Source: Taxillus chinensis (taxonomy: Eukaryota > Streptophyta > Magnoliopsida > Santalales > Loranthaceae). Taken from it: a stretch of 64,000 bases of DNA. Location: NCBI GenBank assembly GCA_023512835.1, contig CM042090.1:11067343-11131342 (forward strand), read 5' to 3'. Shown here piece by piece: positions 35,832-47,857 of this stretch. The first letter of the stretch is position 1. Every line of letters begins with the position of its first letter. A program made the position numbers and the translations under genes. Below the pieces are notes generated by a model. It saw only the letters and a program-made list of their open reading frames with translations, did no database searches and was not told where the DNA came from.

Positions 35832-36892
35832 GGGGTCCTCTCCCCCTTCTACAAACACACCATCCATCAATTACACAAAACTCAAAAAAAAGGAGTAAAG
35901 TGTAAACTTAACTGCGGTTCTAAAAAGAAGCGTGGTTATAGTCAAATTAATTTTCTTTTCCCTTCTTTTACAGAAAAAGGAGGCATTCGGGAGAAGGGCG
36001 CCCCTCGGTCTACGATATTCCAGGTTTTTATTCCTTTCCTCCTTTAATTTTTTATTATTTTGTGTAGTAAATTAGTAGTTAGTTTATAATTAAATTAGCA
36101 TAATTAGTTAGTTAGTTTTTTTAAATTTAGCGTAATTAGCATAATTTTAATTAGTTAATTTTAGCATATTTAGTTAATTAGTTAGTTAGTTTTTAATTAG
36201 TATAATTTAGTATAATTAAATTAGCATAATTAGTCAGTTAATTTTTAATAAGTTTGTAATTAACTTTTCAAATTTAGGCATGTCAATAGTAAGTAAGCCC
36301 GGTATTTAATTAATTAGCGCGTAATGAATTAAATAACATTAGTAATTAGATAAATTAGTAATTAACTTTTGTAACTAATTTTCATATTCAAAATTTAGTA
36401 AATAATTAGACTAATAATTTGTACTTAGATTATGATAATTAAATTTAACCTTTAACTTTTAAATTTAATAATTAGCTCGTGAGTAGTAATTAAACCTATT
36501 AATTAATTAGCATATGACGGATTAAAATAAAATTTTGAGTATTAGATTTAGATTGAATGTGATTTAAAAATTAAAAAATTTAAAAATTAAAAAAATTTAA
36601 AATTTAAAAAATAAAATTAAAAAATAAAAGCAAAAATAAAAGCAAAAAAACAAAAAAAACAAAAAAAAAACAAATAGAAACCTCCTCCTCCTAAGACAGG
36701 TACCGAAAGGGCGTTGTAGGGGTGCTAAAACCTTCCCAACACGTAACCAACTCCCGAACCCATCTCTGGTAACACATACCACATCTTAACTACTCAAGGT
36801 AGAGGGTATCCAACTGTACCCCAAAAATAGTTGGTGGCGACTCTGTATATTTTATCATTTGGGTTCGGCCCGGACGAAAACGAGTGATAACA

Positions 36893-37468
36893 ATCAGTAG
36901 CACCAGAATCAATTATCCATGCACTATTCAAAACAGGTGTAGAAGTGGTGAACACCTTACCTTTAGTAGTTGAAGTGGTTAGCAAGGCAGATGACCGAAC
37001 ATGGGCATTGGCGTCCATTATTTGAGTAACTGCAACAGTGGAAGGATGCTTTGAATTTCGATGTTTTGTGGGATCCCACCAATTTGGGTAGCCAATGAGG
37101 TCAAAGCAGCAATCTTTTGAATGACCCATTTGATGGCAATGAGTGCATTTGTAAGCAGGAGGTAGATGGCGAGAAACCATAACAGAAGCTTGAGGGAGGT
37201 CACTTATTAGTTTTTTTTTGTGTAAAACAAAAAAAAAGGTTATATATAGATTACGGAAGTGATGGTGTTGGTATTTGGCAAATCCGTGTGGCGTGTTTGG
37301 TTTGGGATGGGACCTGCGTTTGGCTTGGGCGTCTGTCTGAGCTGAGGGCGTTACTGGATGGTGGCGGCGGGTCTGTGGCAAAGGTGGCAGGGTTGATGGT
37401 GGGTTCGGACGTGAAGGTGGTCTGAGGCGAAGGCGGGTCTGGATAGCGGCGATGGTGGGTCTGTGCAA
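36893..37468 (-). pseudogene. Copia gag zinc knuckle and protease start, truncated by the nested insertion
   Basis: On the minus strand: a knuckle CTHCHQMGHSKDC (about 37110-37155, CX2CX4HX4C), then NSAWIIDSGATD, the copia protease active site, ending at the inner element's target duplication. The inner LTR supplies the next codons and a stop. Upstream of the knuckle the usual copia gag capsid region is not recognisable. Its place is taken by Pro/Thr/Ala-rich translation of a GC-rich degenerate repeat. Confidence 0.8.
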
Positions 37469-37800
37469 GCAGCTGTCCCGTCCGGCGGTATGGGTGAGCG
37501 GCGATCCGGCTGTCTGAGCGAGCGGCGGTCAGTTGGACTGGGGCGAGCGGCGGTCTGTTGGACGGGCAAGCAGCGGTCTGGTGGTCTGGGGTGAGCACCA
37601 GAGACTCCTGCTGAGCGGCGGTCTGTGTGTGGCAGAGTGTTTGGGGCAAGCGGCAGTGGCCTGGGCGGGCGAGCAGCGGTGGCCTGGGGCCAGCGGGCAA
37701 GCAGCGGTGGTCTGGGGCGAGTGGGAGAGCAGCGATGGTCTATTTGTGGTAGATTGTTTGGAGCGAGCGGCGATCGGGTTCTGGGGCAAGCAGCAATTTT
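37270..37800. repeat. GC-rich degenerate minisatellite in the copia 5' region
   Basis: On the plus strand, variants of GAGCGGCGGTCTG and GGCAAGCAGCGGTGGTCTGG recur many times. It stands out from the surrounding AT-rich DNA and lies where gag should be. Confidence 0.75.
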
Positions 37801-37920
37801 GCACCAACTAGAGAAAGATGAAAGATGGAAGTTTGTTTGATTGGTTTGGATATGGTCTGGGTTTTTGAACGGTCTTGGTTTTGGAATGAATTCTAGGTAA
37901 ATGGTCTTTTGGACCGTGCT

Positions 37921-37933
37921 GGCTTTGATACCA
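37921..37933 (-). other. Primer-binding site of the outer copia element
   Basis: Minus-strand TGGTATCAAAGCC directly beside the 5' LTR, close to the initiator-Met tRNA site TGGTATCAGAGC used by copia elements, with one mismatch in that stretch. Confidence 0.9.
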
Positions 37934-38155
37934 TGAAGAATAATAGAATACAGAGAAATAGATTTTCTTATTCTTTAACTCAATGAAATACATAGTATAA
38001 ATAGAGATGAACATCTACTCAAATCTCTTACAATCTTCTATATAAAGAAATAATATTAATTGATATCTTTATCAATTAATAAGATATGATCCTATCAATT
38101 AATGAGATATATTAATTAATAGAATATCTTTTCTAAATGAGCAATAATCTCAACA
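37934..38155 (-). repeat. 5' LTR of the outer copia element
   Basis: 222 bp. Three transitions separate it from 17130-17351. The TATAAATAG motif at about 37996 is on the plus strand, so it is not an obvious minus-strand promoter. Confidence 0.95.
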
Positions 38156-38160
38156 ATATT

Positions 38161-40020
38161 TAGTCAGTTAAAAGCACGCGGGGAGGGAGGGCATCAACAC
38201 GAGGAGGGAGGACGGTGAAGAGGGTGGGCGGTGATCTAGGGAGGGAGAGAGTGGGGTTAGAGATGGCAATGGCGCTGAGGTCGAGGCGAGAGGCGAGAGA
38301 CGAGATGGGGATGCAGGGGCCAAGGTCGCCGCCAATCTCAGACTAGAGGGTAGTCTTGACTCTTGAGGCAGGTGGTGGACGAGATGTGGAGGCAGTGGCA
38401 CCACCAGCAGCAATGGCGAGCGACATAAGATGGGTGTCGAGTGAAGTCGCAGAGACACAACGATGAGGGAGGGAGATGCATGAATAGGAAAGTTATTTTA
38501 GATTTTTAATAAAATTAGATGATATAACATGATAGCTAAAAGATATAAATTTGATTAAATTTACTTAACTTTAGTGCTATAGCTATTTAAGATACATCTT
38601 AGTTTTATTTATCTATTTATAATGTCCTTATGTCATTGTGAGTTTTTTAAGAATAATATTTTAATAAAAAGTCTAATGTTGTTATTATATATTTGAATTG
38701 GTGATATTTGCAGCCTTGCAATGATGTTAGAAGTTTTACAATTTATCTAGGAAATACCGAATTTGCTAATCCGACAGCTAATAAGTGAATGCCAGGAGTG
38801 ATAGAAATACAAATTTATGCCACAGAGTGATAGAGATACAAAATTATGCCACACATATGAGGGTATCGGTATTCTGAAACTACTGTTTCCATGAGTGTAT
38901 ATCATTGTGGTGTCTCCCACTAGTAGGTGCACGGCTGGAGTGCTTATTCGGTTAGAGTTCAAGAATTATTGATGAGGTGTTTTGTTTTTCAAAATTTTTA
39001 TTAGAGTTAGAGTTTAAATTGTGAATTTTATAAACAAATTATGCTTACTGAGGATAAGGAAAAGTGTGTTTTTAAAAAAACTTAAAAAAATTAATTATAT
39101 AAAAAATAATAAAAATAAAATATAATAAGTTCAATAATAAAAATAGAAGAATTTTAAAAAATATATTAAATTATTAGATTTCATCGTAAAGTTGAATTTG
39201 AATTTTAAAAACAGTAACAATTAAAATTTATTTTTTAAAAACAACTTATCATTTTATTTGAAAAATAATGGTAATAATTAATTAAACACACTTTACGGCT
39301 GTATTTTATATTTTAAAAATAAATTTATATTTCGAAATCACCTAACCCCAACAATCAAACCGAATAAGGAACAAAACCTAAAAGAACGGATCAAAATATG
39401 GTTCTTAATTGGAGATTTAATTATGAATTTTTTCTTTTAAAAAAGTAAATTTTAAAGAACCCAAATCAAATTTTAAAGAATCAAAATTAAAATTTATTTC
39501 AGTTTTTCAGGTACCAGATTTTTTTTTTTTTTTGAAAACCGAACCAAAAAATATAATAAGAATATAACGGCCATTGTTTGTTTTTGATTTCTATATTTTT
39601 TTAAACTACATTTTTAAAATTAAAATGTATTTTAGCCCAAGTGTTTCGTGCAGCTGTTACTTTAGCCCATCAATATGTAGCCGTTTGGCAATGTTGTAGT
39701 AAATTGATGGGGGAAGCTAATCGATTTTAGCCATTTTGAAAGCCTAAAAAACACAAACGATTCAATTGTTGTCCATTTGTGTTATGTAAGTGTGCGTGTA
39801 TATAATAATAATAATAAACAAGATACCTCAATCAATTCGATGGGGCTGGTGACATAATAGGGAGAGAGAGTTGGCAATGTTGTATAAAATTAGTGGTGGA
39901 AGCTAATCCATTGTAGCCATTTTGAAACGCAAAAAAACACAAGCGATTCATGTGTTATGCGAGCGTGCGTGTATATAATAGTAGTAATAATAAACAAGAT
40001 ACCTCAATCAAATTCAAATT

Positions 40021-40114
<94 letters not shown>

Positions 40115-41718
40115 GGAAATATAAATGGGCCATTGTATTGGGCTTGGCTGGTTTTAGCCGTTTATAGTGACTTGGCTGTTTTCATATGCAGTGCACGGAT
40201 TGGTCGTGCAAATAAGATAGTTTTTCAGGATGTCTCTAAGAAATCTATGAGATATATTAGTTATAACACAATCATATTCATATCGTCTTTATATCCTAAC
40301 AAAATATACATAAATATTAACTCAACGATCAAAACTATTTTTTTTTATCTCTATGAGATATATTAGTCGTGTATTTTTATTTATGAAGCCGTAAACTCTC
40401 TGCATATTAAGAAATTAATATTTTCAAACACAGATTTGGTGTTAATATCTATTTTATTAATTGTTGGTACCATTATTTGTTTTTAAAATCAATTATTTGT
40501 CTTGAACCTTCGGTTCAGCCCCAATCCCCTCAGCCCTCAGGTGATATGCCTCATCAGTCATCTGATCTGACATTGAAATTGAATGAAAAAAAACATAAAC
40601 AGCGCAATACACGTCAACGCCGTCCGGCACGCGCGCCTCCACCCTCATGGAGGACATCGTAGGAGCCAAATTAAACCACTTTAATAATAAAAAACATAAT
40701 TTAAAAAAAAAAAGAAAGAAAGAAAGATATAAATCGAACATTAATGAGACATAATTTGATTAAAAATCGGAGGCTTTTGACACGTCAGACTTCACCTCAG
40801 GAGGTGGAGGCCACATCAGCATCTCTGGAGTGACGACTCTTCAAGTTAACAAACACGAATCAGCAAGCAGTAGGGCGCCCGTAAATTAAGAACATTCCTC
40901 GTATGGTGGTGGGGTTGGTTGGTCATGTATCACCACCATTCGTTCGCTCCATTCATTTTCATTCTTAAGCTCGCTCATACCGAGTGGGATATGATATGAA
41001 TTGCCACATCCATGGAGCCTACGTGGTGTTGTCTTTTCATCCAAATATAACCAATGTCCACCACACGACATTAACATGAACATGTTGTTGACATGGACGT
41101 TACCGGGTTTATAATCAACAACCTTTGATCATTAAAATGGTTATTTTATTTTCAATGGTTCATCATTCATATCGAACGAAACCCCTGGGTTGCGACTTGC
41201 GATGATGAGAATTTACACCCTACAAAAATGTGACTTGGGTATATATTTCTCAGGGTTTTGTTTGGTACGTTGGAGTAAAGCAACTCTATTTCGTAAAAAT
41301 TATTATTCAGCAAAATAATCATTCGTTCGTGCCTTATTTCACATAAGATACAGTACTCATTAAAATCTACTATTCAAATTTTATACAAAAGTAATATCAA
41401 ATATCAAATAATTATTTAAAATTTAAACTTTAAATAAACATGATGTAATTTAATTTTAAAAAAATAAAAATGAAATTATTAATTTAAATTCAACATTGGC
41501 ATGCTTGTATAAATTTTGGATATATAGTAAATTTTAAATATGAATTTTATTTTTTATCAAACGAATAAAATAATAAATAAATGATAATAGCAAAATTATA
41601 AGTTAATTAAATTTAAAAGAAAAATCCAATAAAATATAAGACTATAATTTTCCTACAAAGTAATATGAGAAAAGCAAGCAAATAGTGATTTTCAATGTCC
41701 AACCACTTCTTAGGGTAC
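38161..41718. other. Intergenic DNA right of the nested elements
   Basis: A purine-rich block at 38170-38470 is followed by AT-rich sequence. About 39685-39870 and 39871-40020 are an imperfect tandem duplication (TTGGCAATGTTGTA start, AACAAGATACCTCAATCAA end). No gene seen. Open frames in the purine-rich and GA tracts are compositional. Confidence 0.5.
40023..40111. repeat. (GA)n microsatellite
   Basis: About 43 uninterrupted GA dinucleotides at the end of the second copy of the local duplication. The first copy has only a short GAGAGAG tract at the matching place (about 39861-39870). Confidence 0.95.
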
Positions 41719-42114
41719 TAAGAGCATCCACAACAATTAATTTTAATTTTTTTATCTCTACTTTAGGGATAAATAGTAAATAATTTACTTATTTTTCAAA
41801 AATATCAAATATCTCATTCTCCATTTCTATCTATATTTATTATTTATTTTATTTTATATTATTTCTCTATCACCCTTTCATTTATTATAACCAATAAAAA
41901 AGTTACAAGTTTAATAATATATATTAAAAAATTATATGAAAAGTATTTAGGGATGAATAATGAATGCCTAAGTATATGAATTTACTATTCATTCCCTATC
42001 CCTATACCCTATTTAAAGGAATCTGATGTAAATGAGTTTTTGATAATTTTATATATTTTTTTCTTAAATTATAGATAAAGTTATATTATACGAAACCTAC
42101 TGTAAATGCTCTAA
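41719..42114. mobile_element. PIF/Harbinger-like MITE
   Basis: About 390 bp, AT-rich, non-coding. Terminal inverted repeats are GAGCATCCACA at the left and TGTAAATGCTC at the right (two mismatches), flanked by TAA on each side as a 3-bp target duplication (41719-41721, 42112-42114). The TSD length and type fit PIF/Harbinger. Confidence 0.6.
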
Positions 42115-44398
42115 TAGTAGATTTCATATATGAGTTTGTTTTCTTTTATTTTACGAAAAAAAGTTTAAAAAAAGGTCATAAAATTATCCCCATAATAAAA
42201 GTATAATATTTAATTTTATCCATACGATTTATACAGTATTTACCAATATATTAAAAAGCACGGTTCAATCTTAATGATTACTAAATTATAAAGTATAGTA
42301 GCTAAAAGTAATAACTTGAATATAAAAGTAAGAAAGAGAAACAAATGATAAAAATACAAATTAAAAATACTATTTTAATGATATGTAAAATAATTAAGGG
42401 AATCTTGTTGTATATATGTGTTTATATATGGAAGCAAAGAACAGTTTAAATCTTTAAATTTAGGAAAAATAATAGGATTGTTGATGTTAGTACTTTTACA
42501 CGATTTGTAACTTAGTCCTTTGCTCCATCGCCTTCTTGGCTCGCTTAATATGCTTTAGCTTGGGTCATTCGTAGCTCCGAATCCTTATGTGATGTTTTGG
42601 GACATGTTTAGTTACTCTATTTTTTGTTTTCGTTATAAAAAATAATATATATATATATTTACAAGAAATAGGAAATTAAAAATAATATAAAGTTGTTTTC
42701 ATTATATGACTCTCATGAAATGAAAATAATCTTTTATTATTTTTAGTTTTATATTTTTTATTTTCGAAAACAATATTATATTTTAAGTTTTATATAGTTA
42801 TTATATTTTCATCATATAACTAACCTAGATTAAAGTTTTTGCCTTAAAAACTTTATCTTGTTTTCATTTTAGCAAAATTATGAAAGGGTGAGATCAATAC
42901 TTTCAAGTGGAGCCATGGCCCTCTCTCGGGTGTGAAAAATTTATTTCCCAAGCCAAAACTTTGTTCACCCTTTGAAAAAATGTATACTTCACATTAAGAA
43001 TTCGTCATGCCGATCCAAAATTCTTGTGTCAATCCAAAAAATCTGACCCTTCTCATCCTCTATCAGAAAAATATGATTATTGACCCTCCACGATAACCTC
43101 ATAGTTCTACCATCTGGTTATATAAAGTCATTACATATTCTTTGATTCTCCCATTCCACAACTATTATATGTATATGATTGTGAAGACCAAAGAGTTGCT
43201 ATGTATTTATCTTGAAACTTAATTCTATTAATTTATCACAGTCGATGTGGGCTGATGGAGCGGTCGTGAACCATAATGGTAAAGATAAGAAATGATGGTA
43301 TTGTTGGGTTTTTTTAATAATAGTGATAAATGTGGGCGCCCCAATAAGTCATTGGGCCTTTCACCCCCACAACTAGGCTTTTCACCGGGAGAATTCCCCG
43401 GAGTATGTGTGTCCTTGCACCTGTCGGTACCCAGCACACCAGTACTTGCACCTCTGTGGGCACGCAACCTTGATTGTAAGTACTAGGAGAAGAGAGCTTG
43501 CTCTTGACGCCTCTGGTTTCTCCCTTGGCCTACCTATGCTCTAATTTAGGAAAACTAAAGAAAAACTTCACGGGTCAAACTCCTAGAATCAAAGACGTCA
43601 AAATCTCCATTATGATTTTACAATTTCACATAGGCATTAGAAAACAAAAATCTTATGAAATTGAGGTGAAATTTTCAATTTTACCTTCATTTTTTTAATT
43701 TATAATTTTAATTAATTAATTTTATATAATTTATTAAATATTATATTTAATAAAATTTCAATTTTATTAAATTAATGTTATGATTTCAATTTTACATAAT
43801 CAAACTCTTTTTTTTTAACAATTTTACCTATAACTACTCTTACCTGAAAGTTTACATTCGCATAAATATAAATAAATAATATATATAATTTCCTAAAATA
43901 AAAACATAAAATTTACCGCAAATATAAATTATTTTTTAAAATAAAATTATTTTTAAATATTATAAATTAAAATAATTTTTTTATTTATAAATACTTTAAA
44001 TTTATTAAATTTACTGTTTTTAAAAATAATCCTAACTACATCCCCCCCCCCCCCCCTCTCTGTTCCAAAAAGTAGGTTCAACTGAACGTGTAAAACGATT
44101 GCATATCTTTGGCTTGCAAGTTGCGATCAATAATGGAGGGACACATATGATTAATGGACCTGGCCTACTTCCCCATTATTTTTTTTTAAAGGGTAAGGTA
44201 TTGGCCTACCACGTCCTATATATAATATAATTGTACTTGGATTTGAATGGATAAGATTATTGATATGTACTTGAAATCTAAGTATAAAAAATAATTTTAC
44301 CAAATTTAACTATACATTTTTGTACATCTCAAAACAAAAAAAACAAAAGCTCGATAATTTCTTACTTATTTTAATAAAATATTAATTTTATTTCTTTC
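42115..44398. other. AT-rich intergenic region
   Basis: No gene seen. A GC-richer segment at about 43240-43510 has open frames on both strands but no recognisable protein. A C15 run lies at 44042-44056. Confidence 0.5.
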
Positions 44399-44417
44399 AT
44401 CAGCCTAATCAGCCACG

Positions 44418-44834
44418 GACCTGACCTCCCATACACACATCGCCGCCGCCACAAACTCCTCGTAGCCCACACATATGTCGAATCCACGGACTCGATTCAT
44501 TCCAGTCATTCGATCCTTTCCAACAACGAAACGCTCGACCACTCCTCCCCCGTCCCCGTGTCAGCCTTCAAAGTTTAAATCCTCCTTGACGCAATGAAGC
44601 GCCTCATCGGTCCAATTGTGAGGCCACAGTGCCTCCGTCCGCCGCGCAGAGCTGGGTTTCACCAATTTCGGTTCTGTCAAGCCCGTGAGGTACGGCTCCC
44701 GGACCCACCTCAAACCCCTCGGCGTGTCCCAGGGGGAGGAGAATAGCGACACGGAAGCTCAGTTTGTCTACCTGGGTGACCGCGCGAGGATCAATGAGAG
44801 GTTCGAGTTCACGGGGAAAGCCATTTCTGGGTAA
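44418..44834 (+). pseudogene. Fragment of an ALA1-type P4-ATPase (phospholipid flippase) first exon
   Basis: One frame reads AHTYVESTDSIHSSHS and ETLDHSSPVPVSAFKV up to TAA near 44578. A second frame then gives NFGSVKPVRYGSRTH and VYLGDRARINERFEFTGKAI before TAA at 44832-44834. These are N-terminal sequences of plant ALA1 aminophospholipid ATPases, where NERFEFTGN precedes the first membrane helix. The frame change, the stops and the absence of downstream exons make it a decayed fragment. Its composition is much richer in GC than its flanks. Similarity is from memory of the family. Confidence 0.65.
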
Positions 44835-47800
44835 TGTTCTTCGTGTTGACCATGACGCAAGTGTTGTCCCAAGGATGTCAGCATGCGTCAATAAATTTGT
44901 TCAACCAGATCAACAGTGCCCAAAATAGCTTTACTATTGAGCCAAATTCATCAAGAACGGTTCAAATATATAAATTAATACGAGTGTGGGTGTTGAAAAT
45001 TGCTATATTGTTCCTCTGCCTCTGCCAAAACTAACACTATGATCTTAATTGTGTGCCTAAAATGTGTTTCGTTACTATTATAACTTGTGTATAATTGACA
45101 TGAAAAACATAATGATTTTTTTATTATGCATTTAATATGAAAAATAAGTAAAGTAATATACTTTTCGTAATTATTAAAATATTTTTAATAAAAAATATTA
45201 TATACATGTATATTTATTAAGCAAAAAATTCTCTCTTGCGATTTTTGATCTCTCTTGTGCGGGGGGAGGTGGTTACGTTGGGGCAGGAGAGAGGGGGTTG
45301 CAGCCGCGGAGGGGGAGAGGCACATAGGAGGAGGGTAGCAGCAGTGCAGCGCATGTTGGGTACGGGGTTATAGCGGTGCGGCGTGTGTCAGTGAGTGGGG
45401 ATAGGTGTTGTGCCTGAGAAAGAGAGGGTGGAGATCTTCGCCAAGAGAGATCGGTTTCTTTGAGATCTCATCGAAGAGATGAGGAGAAGAAGATGAAGAA
45501 AGTTATTCTTTTGTTGTAGGAAACAAAGCCCGAATACTCCACGGATGAAATCATCGCCGGTTTAGTTTTGGTAACTACACTAGGGGTTGCGTCAGGGAGA
45601 GTGGGGGAGGGAGAGAGAGAAAATAAATAAAAAAATAAGGGCAACAAAAAAAAGGTTCACTTATACTAGTAAACTTTTGTAAAATAGGAGAGTGGGTGAT
45701 TCAGTTTCTCCTGGAGTATAAGATTCTCACGAGAATTTTAATATATCGTTTATTTTTGTACCAAATGCTAAAAAGAAATGCAATCTGATTTTTTTCTTTT
45801 TTTATCATGTACCAAATATGCCGTTAGTGTTAAGTTCAAGGTAAGGCAGTAGGATCGATTTCTAATGTATTATTTCCCAAAACTTCATTCTTAATTTTAA
45901 GAATACTAAGTTTTTTTCATCTAAAATTCATGGTTAGTTGACTTAATTTTTTCATAAAACATGTACACTTGAGGTTTGTTTCGTACATTGTTTTTAAAGT
46001 AGTTGAATTCTAAAAATATATATCCTATACTATTATAATAGAATTAAATTTATAATTCTGTTTTCAAAATACACGAGTTTCACAACTGTTTTTAAAAAAT
46101 AATTCTAATTATTTTTTATTTTCAAATTTAAACTCAATTTTAACAAGAAGCTCAACTATTTTTTTTTACTTTTCTTATCCTTTATTATATGAGTTCATCA
46201 TGTTTTGTTTTATTCTTTTTTTATGGGATCGATTTTTTTAAAATACACTAAGTGTTAACATTAAACTAAGATTTTTGTGTCAAACCGTGTTGCACATGAA
46301 AAAACAACTAATGTGGATAGCAACCTACTGCCAGCCACTATAGACAAATAAATGTATAATATTAAAAAATAAGGATAGAGTCTAATAGACAAACCTTAAA
46401 GGCTGCCTATTTAAAGGGTTGTGGTCAAGGCTATAGAGTATATTTTGAAAAACACCATTGATAATTCTCACATTTTGACGATATAATTTTGAGAAAGTTT
46501 AGAAGAGAGCACTCACTCGCAATAAGCACTTACCAAAAGACAAAATATCAAGTAAGAAATAACAAAAGCTCTTCGGATATGAATAAGATAAATTCTTTTA
46601 TTGTCGAAGAAAAAACAAAGTTATTGATATTGTTATTCAAAGGGTATAATAAAATACTAATTTAAGAATGATGTGACTATGGCTACCAAGAGCAACTATA
46701 TAAAATCAAATAGAATACTCTTTATTATGGGTTGTTAAAAAAAGAAACCCTAACTAGAAATTAGAATTTCTCTAAAGCATTATTGGTAATCAAATAAGGT
46801 TAAAGTGAAGTTGATGCAACAAATAAGCATATACTAAACAAGAAAGAAGAATAGATATTGTATGGACATTATTTTATTGTATTAGGTTTGTAATTAGTAT
46901 AAGAGTGGAGATAAAAGGCGAGATTAATATTCGTAATAGATTGTACTTTGCATTATAGTGGATTGATTGGCAAAGGTTGGAGTTTTGTCATCTATGGAGT
47001 ATGTTATTGCCAAATCATGTATATCATATATTATTTAATTTTGCATTTACTTTATACTAGTTTATGTAATCTTAGTAATAAAACATGTAAAAATATCATT
47101 ATACCAATATAAGAATTAATATAAAAGAGGACCTTTGTAGGACCTTGGGGCCAGGTAAGGTATCTATGATTATGATGATTGTTACCATTAATAGTTATAA
47201 CTCTTATATAATCAAATTTTATAGAGTTATGAGTTTTTCACAACCAAATGATCTAAAAACCACAAAGCTTTAGTTGGCATTACAAGCTTTGCAATTATAC
47301 AAAAAAAGAGAGAGCAAAGGTTTAGTTGTAGCTATTGTCATTACTCAATTTCATTCGAGCTCGCCATTGGATTTTTGGGACCGATGTAGCTATTTATTCA
47401 TCATAACAACAGGATTTAATTAAGCATATAGTGGTGATTTTTTTTGAGTTGTCACCAACCAAAATAGTGATGCAATTAGCTACTTACTACCTAACGTAGC
47501 TAAAATGGATGGTTTTCATTACATAAAGCGAGGTTCGACAATCAATTACTTATGGGAAAAGATTAGAATTCCAATAACGCTCAAAATTTGTACATGTCTT
47601 AAATAATGGGGGGTTTATACTTGATTTATCTTTATTTTTATTTGATTGGGAAAACCTGATTTTATTTAAAATACCTAGAATGTAGGACATGTGGAATAAA
47701 GTGATAAATGGTTTACTCTCAGAATAGAGAATAAGTGTAGCCACCATCCTTTCTAGTAGGTCATTTGTGGTAAAAGGTTCCAACAACATTTTTTTTAGAT

Positions 47801-47857
47801 TTTAAAATATGCAAGGCATTATTATTTGGGAAAAACCATACAAATAAAGAAAATTCA
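44835..47857. other. AT-rich intergenic region
   Basis: A purine-rich block at about 45245-45625 (GGGGGAGG and GAGAGAG repeats) is the only compositional feature. No gene seen. Confidence 0.55.

Larger units (their letters stand above)
34498..36892 (+). repeat. 3' LTR of the inner Ogre-type element
   Basis: 2395 bp, TGTGGGACCCC to GTGATAACA, near-identical to 20640-23050. It has a shorter TAA microsatellite and an intact small ORF at 35021-35170. Confidence 0.95.
20635..36897 (+). mobile_element. Ogre/Tat-type Ty3/gypsy retrotransposon nested in copia
   Basis: The element proper is 20640-36892, flanked by the 5-bp target duplication ATCAG (20635-20639 and 36893-36897). LTRs of about 2.4 kb start TGTGGGACCCC and end GTGATAACA. 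The internal order is primer-binding site, ORF1 with DUF7745-like sequence, gag, protease with DNG active site, RT, RNase H, a second (archaeal-type) RNase H, integrase, tandem repeats and polypurine tract. The extra ORF1, the second RNase H, the long LTRs and the 3' tandem repeats point to the Ogre branch of the Tat lineage. All frames carry stops or frameshifts. It interrupts the copia protease just after DSGATD. Confidence 0.93.
17125..38160 (-). mobile_element. Ty1/copia retrotransposon, split by a nested gypsy element
   Basis: The element proper spans 17130-38155 and is flanked by the 5-bp target duplication ATATT (17125-17129 and 38156-38160). The 222-bp LTRs begin TG and end CA and differ at three sites, all transitions. 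The primer-binding site is next to the right LTR and the polypurine tract next to the left LTR, so it reads on the minus strand. Without the inner insertion it is about 4.77 kb, a normal copia size. The gag region is degenerate and two catalytic aspartates in pol are changed, so it is very unlikely to be autonomous. Confidence 0.95.

Noticed and set aside
37533..37840. Plus-strand frames over the copia 5' region
   Set aside because: Shadows of the GC-rich minisatellite, with no domain.
38168..38458. Ser/Pro/Leu-rich minus-strand frame
   Set aside because: Arises from the purine-rich block. The complement gives low-complexity protein.
40477..41083. Short open frames right of the GA tract
   Set aside because: No family match, no splice structure, and different frames without a consistent codon pattern.
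43228..43486. GC-richer segment with frames on both strands
   Set aside because: No recognisable protein, LTR or repeat ends. Left as unannotated spacer.
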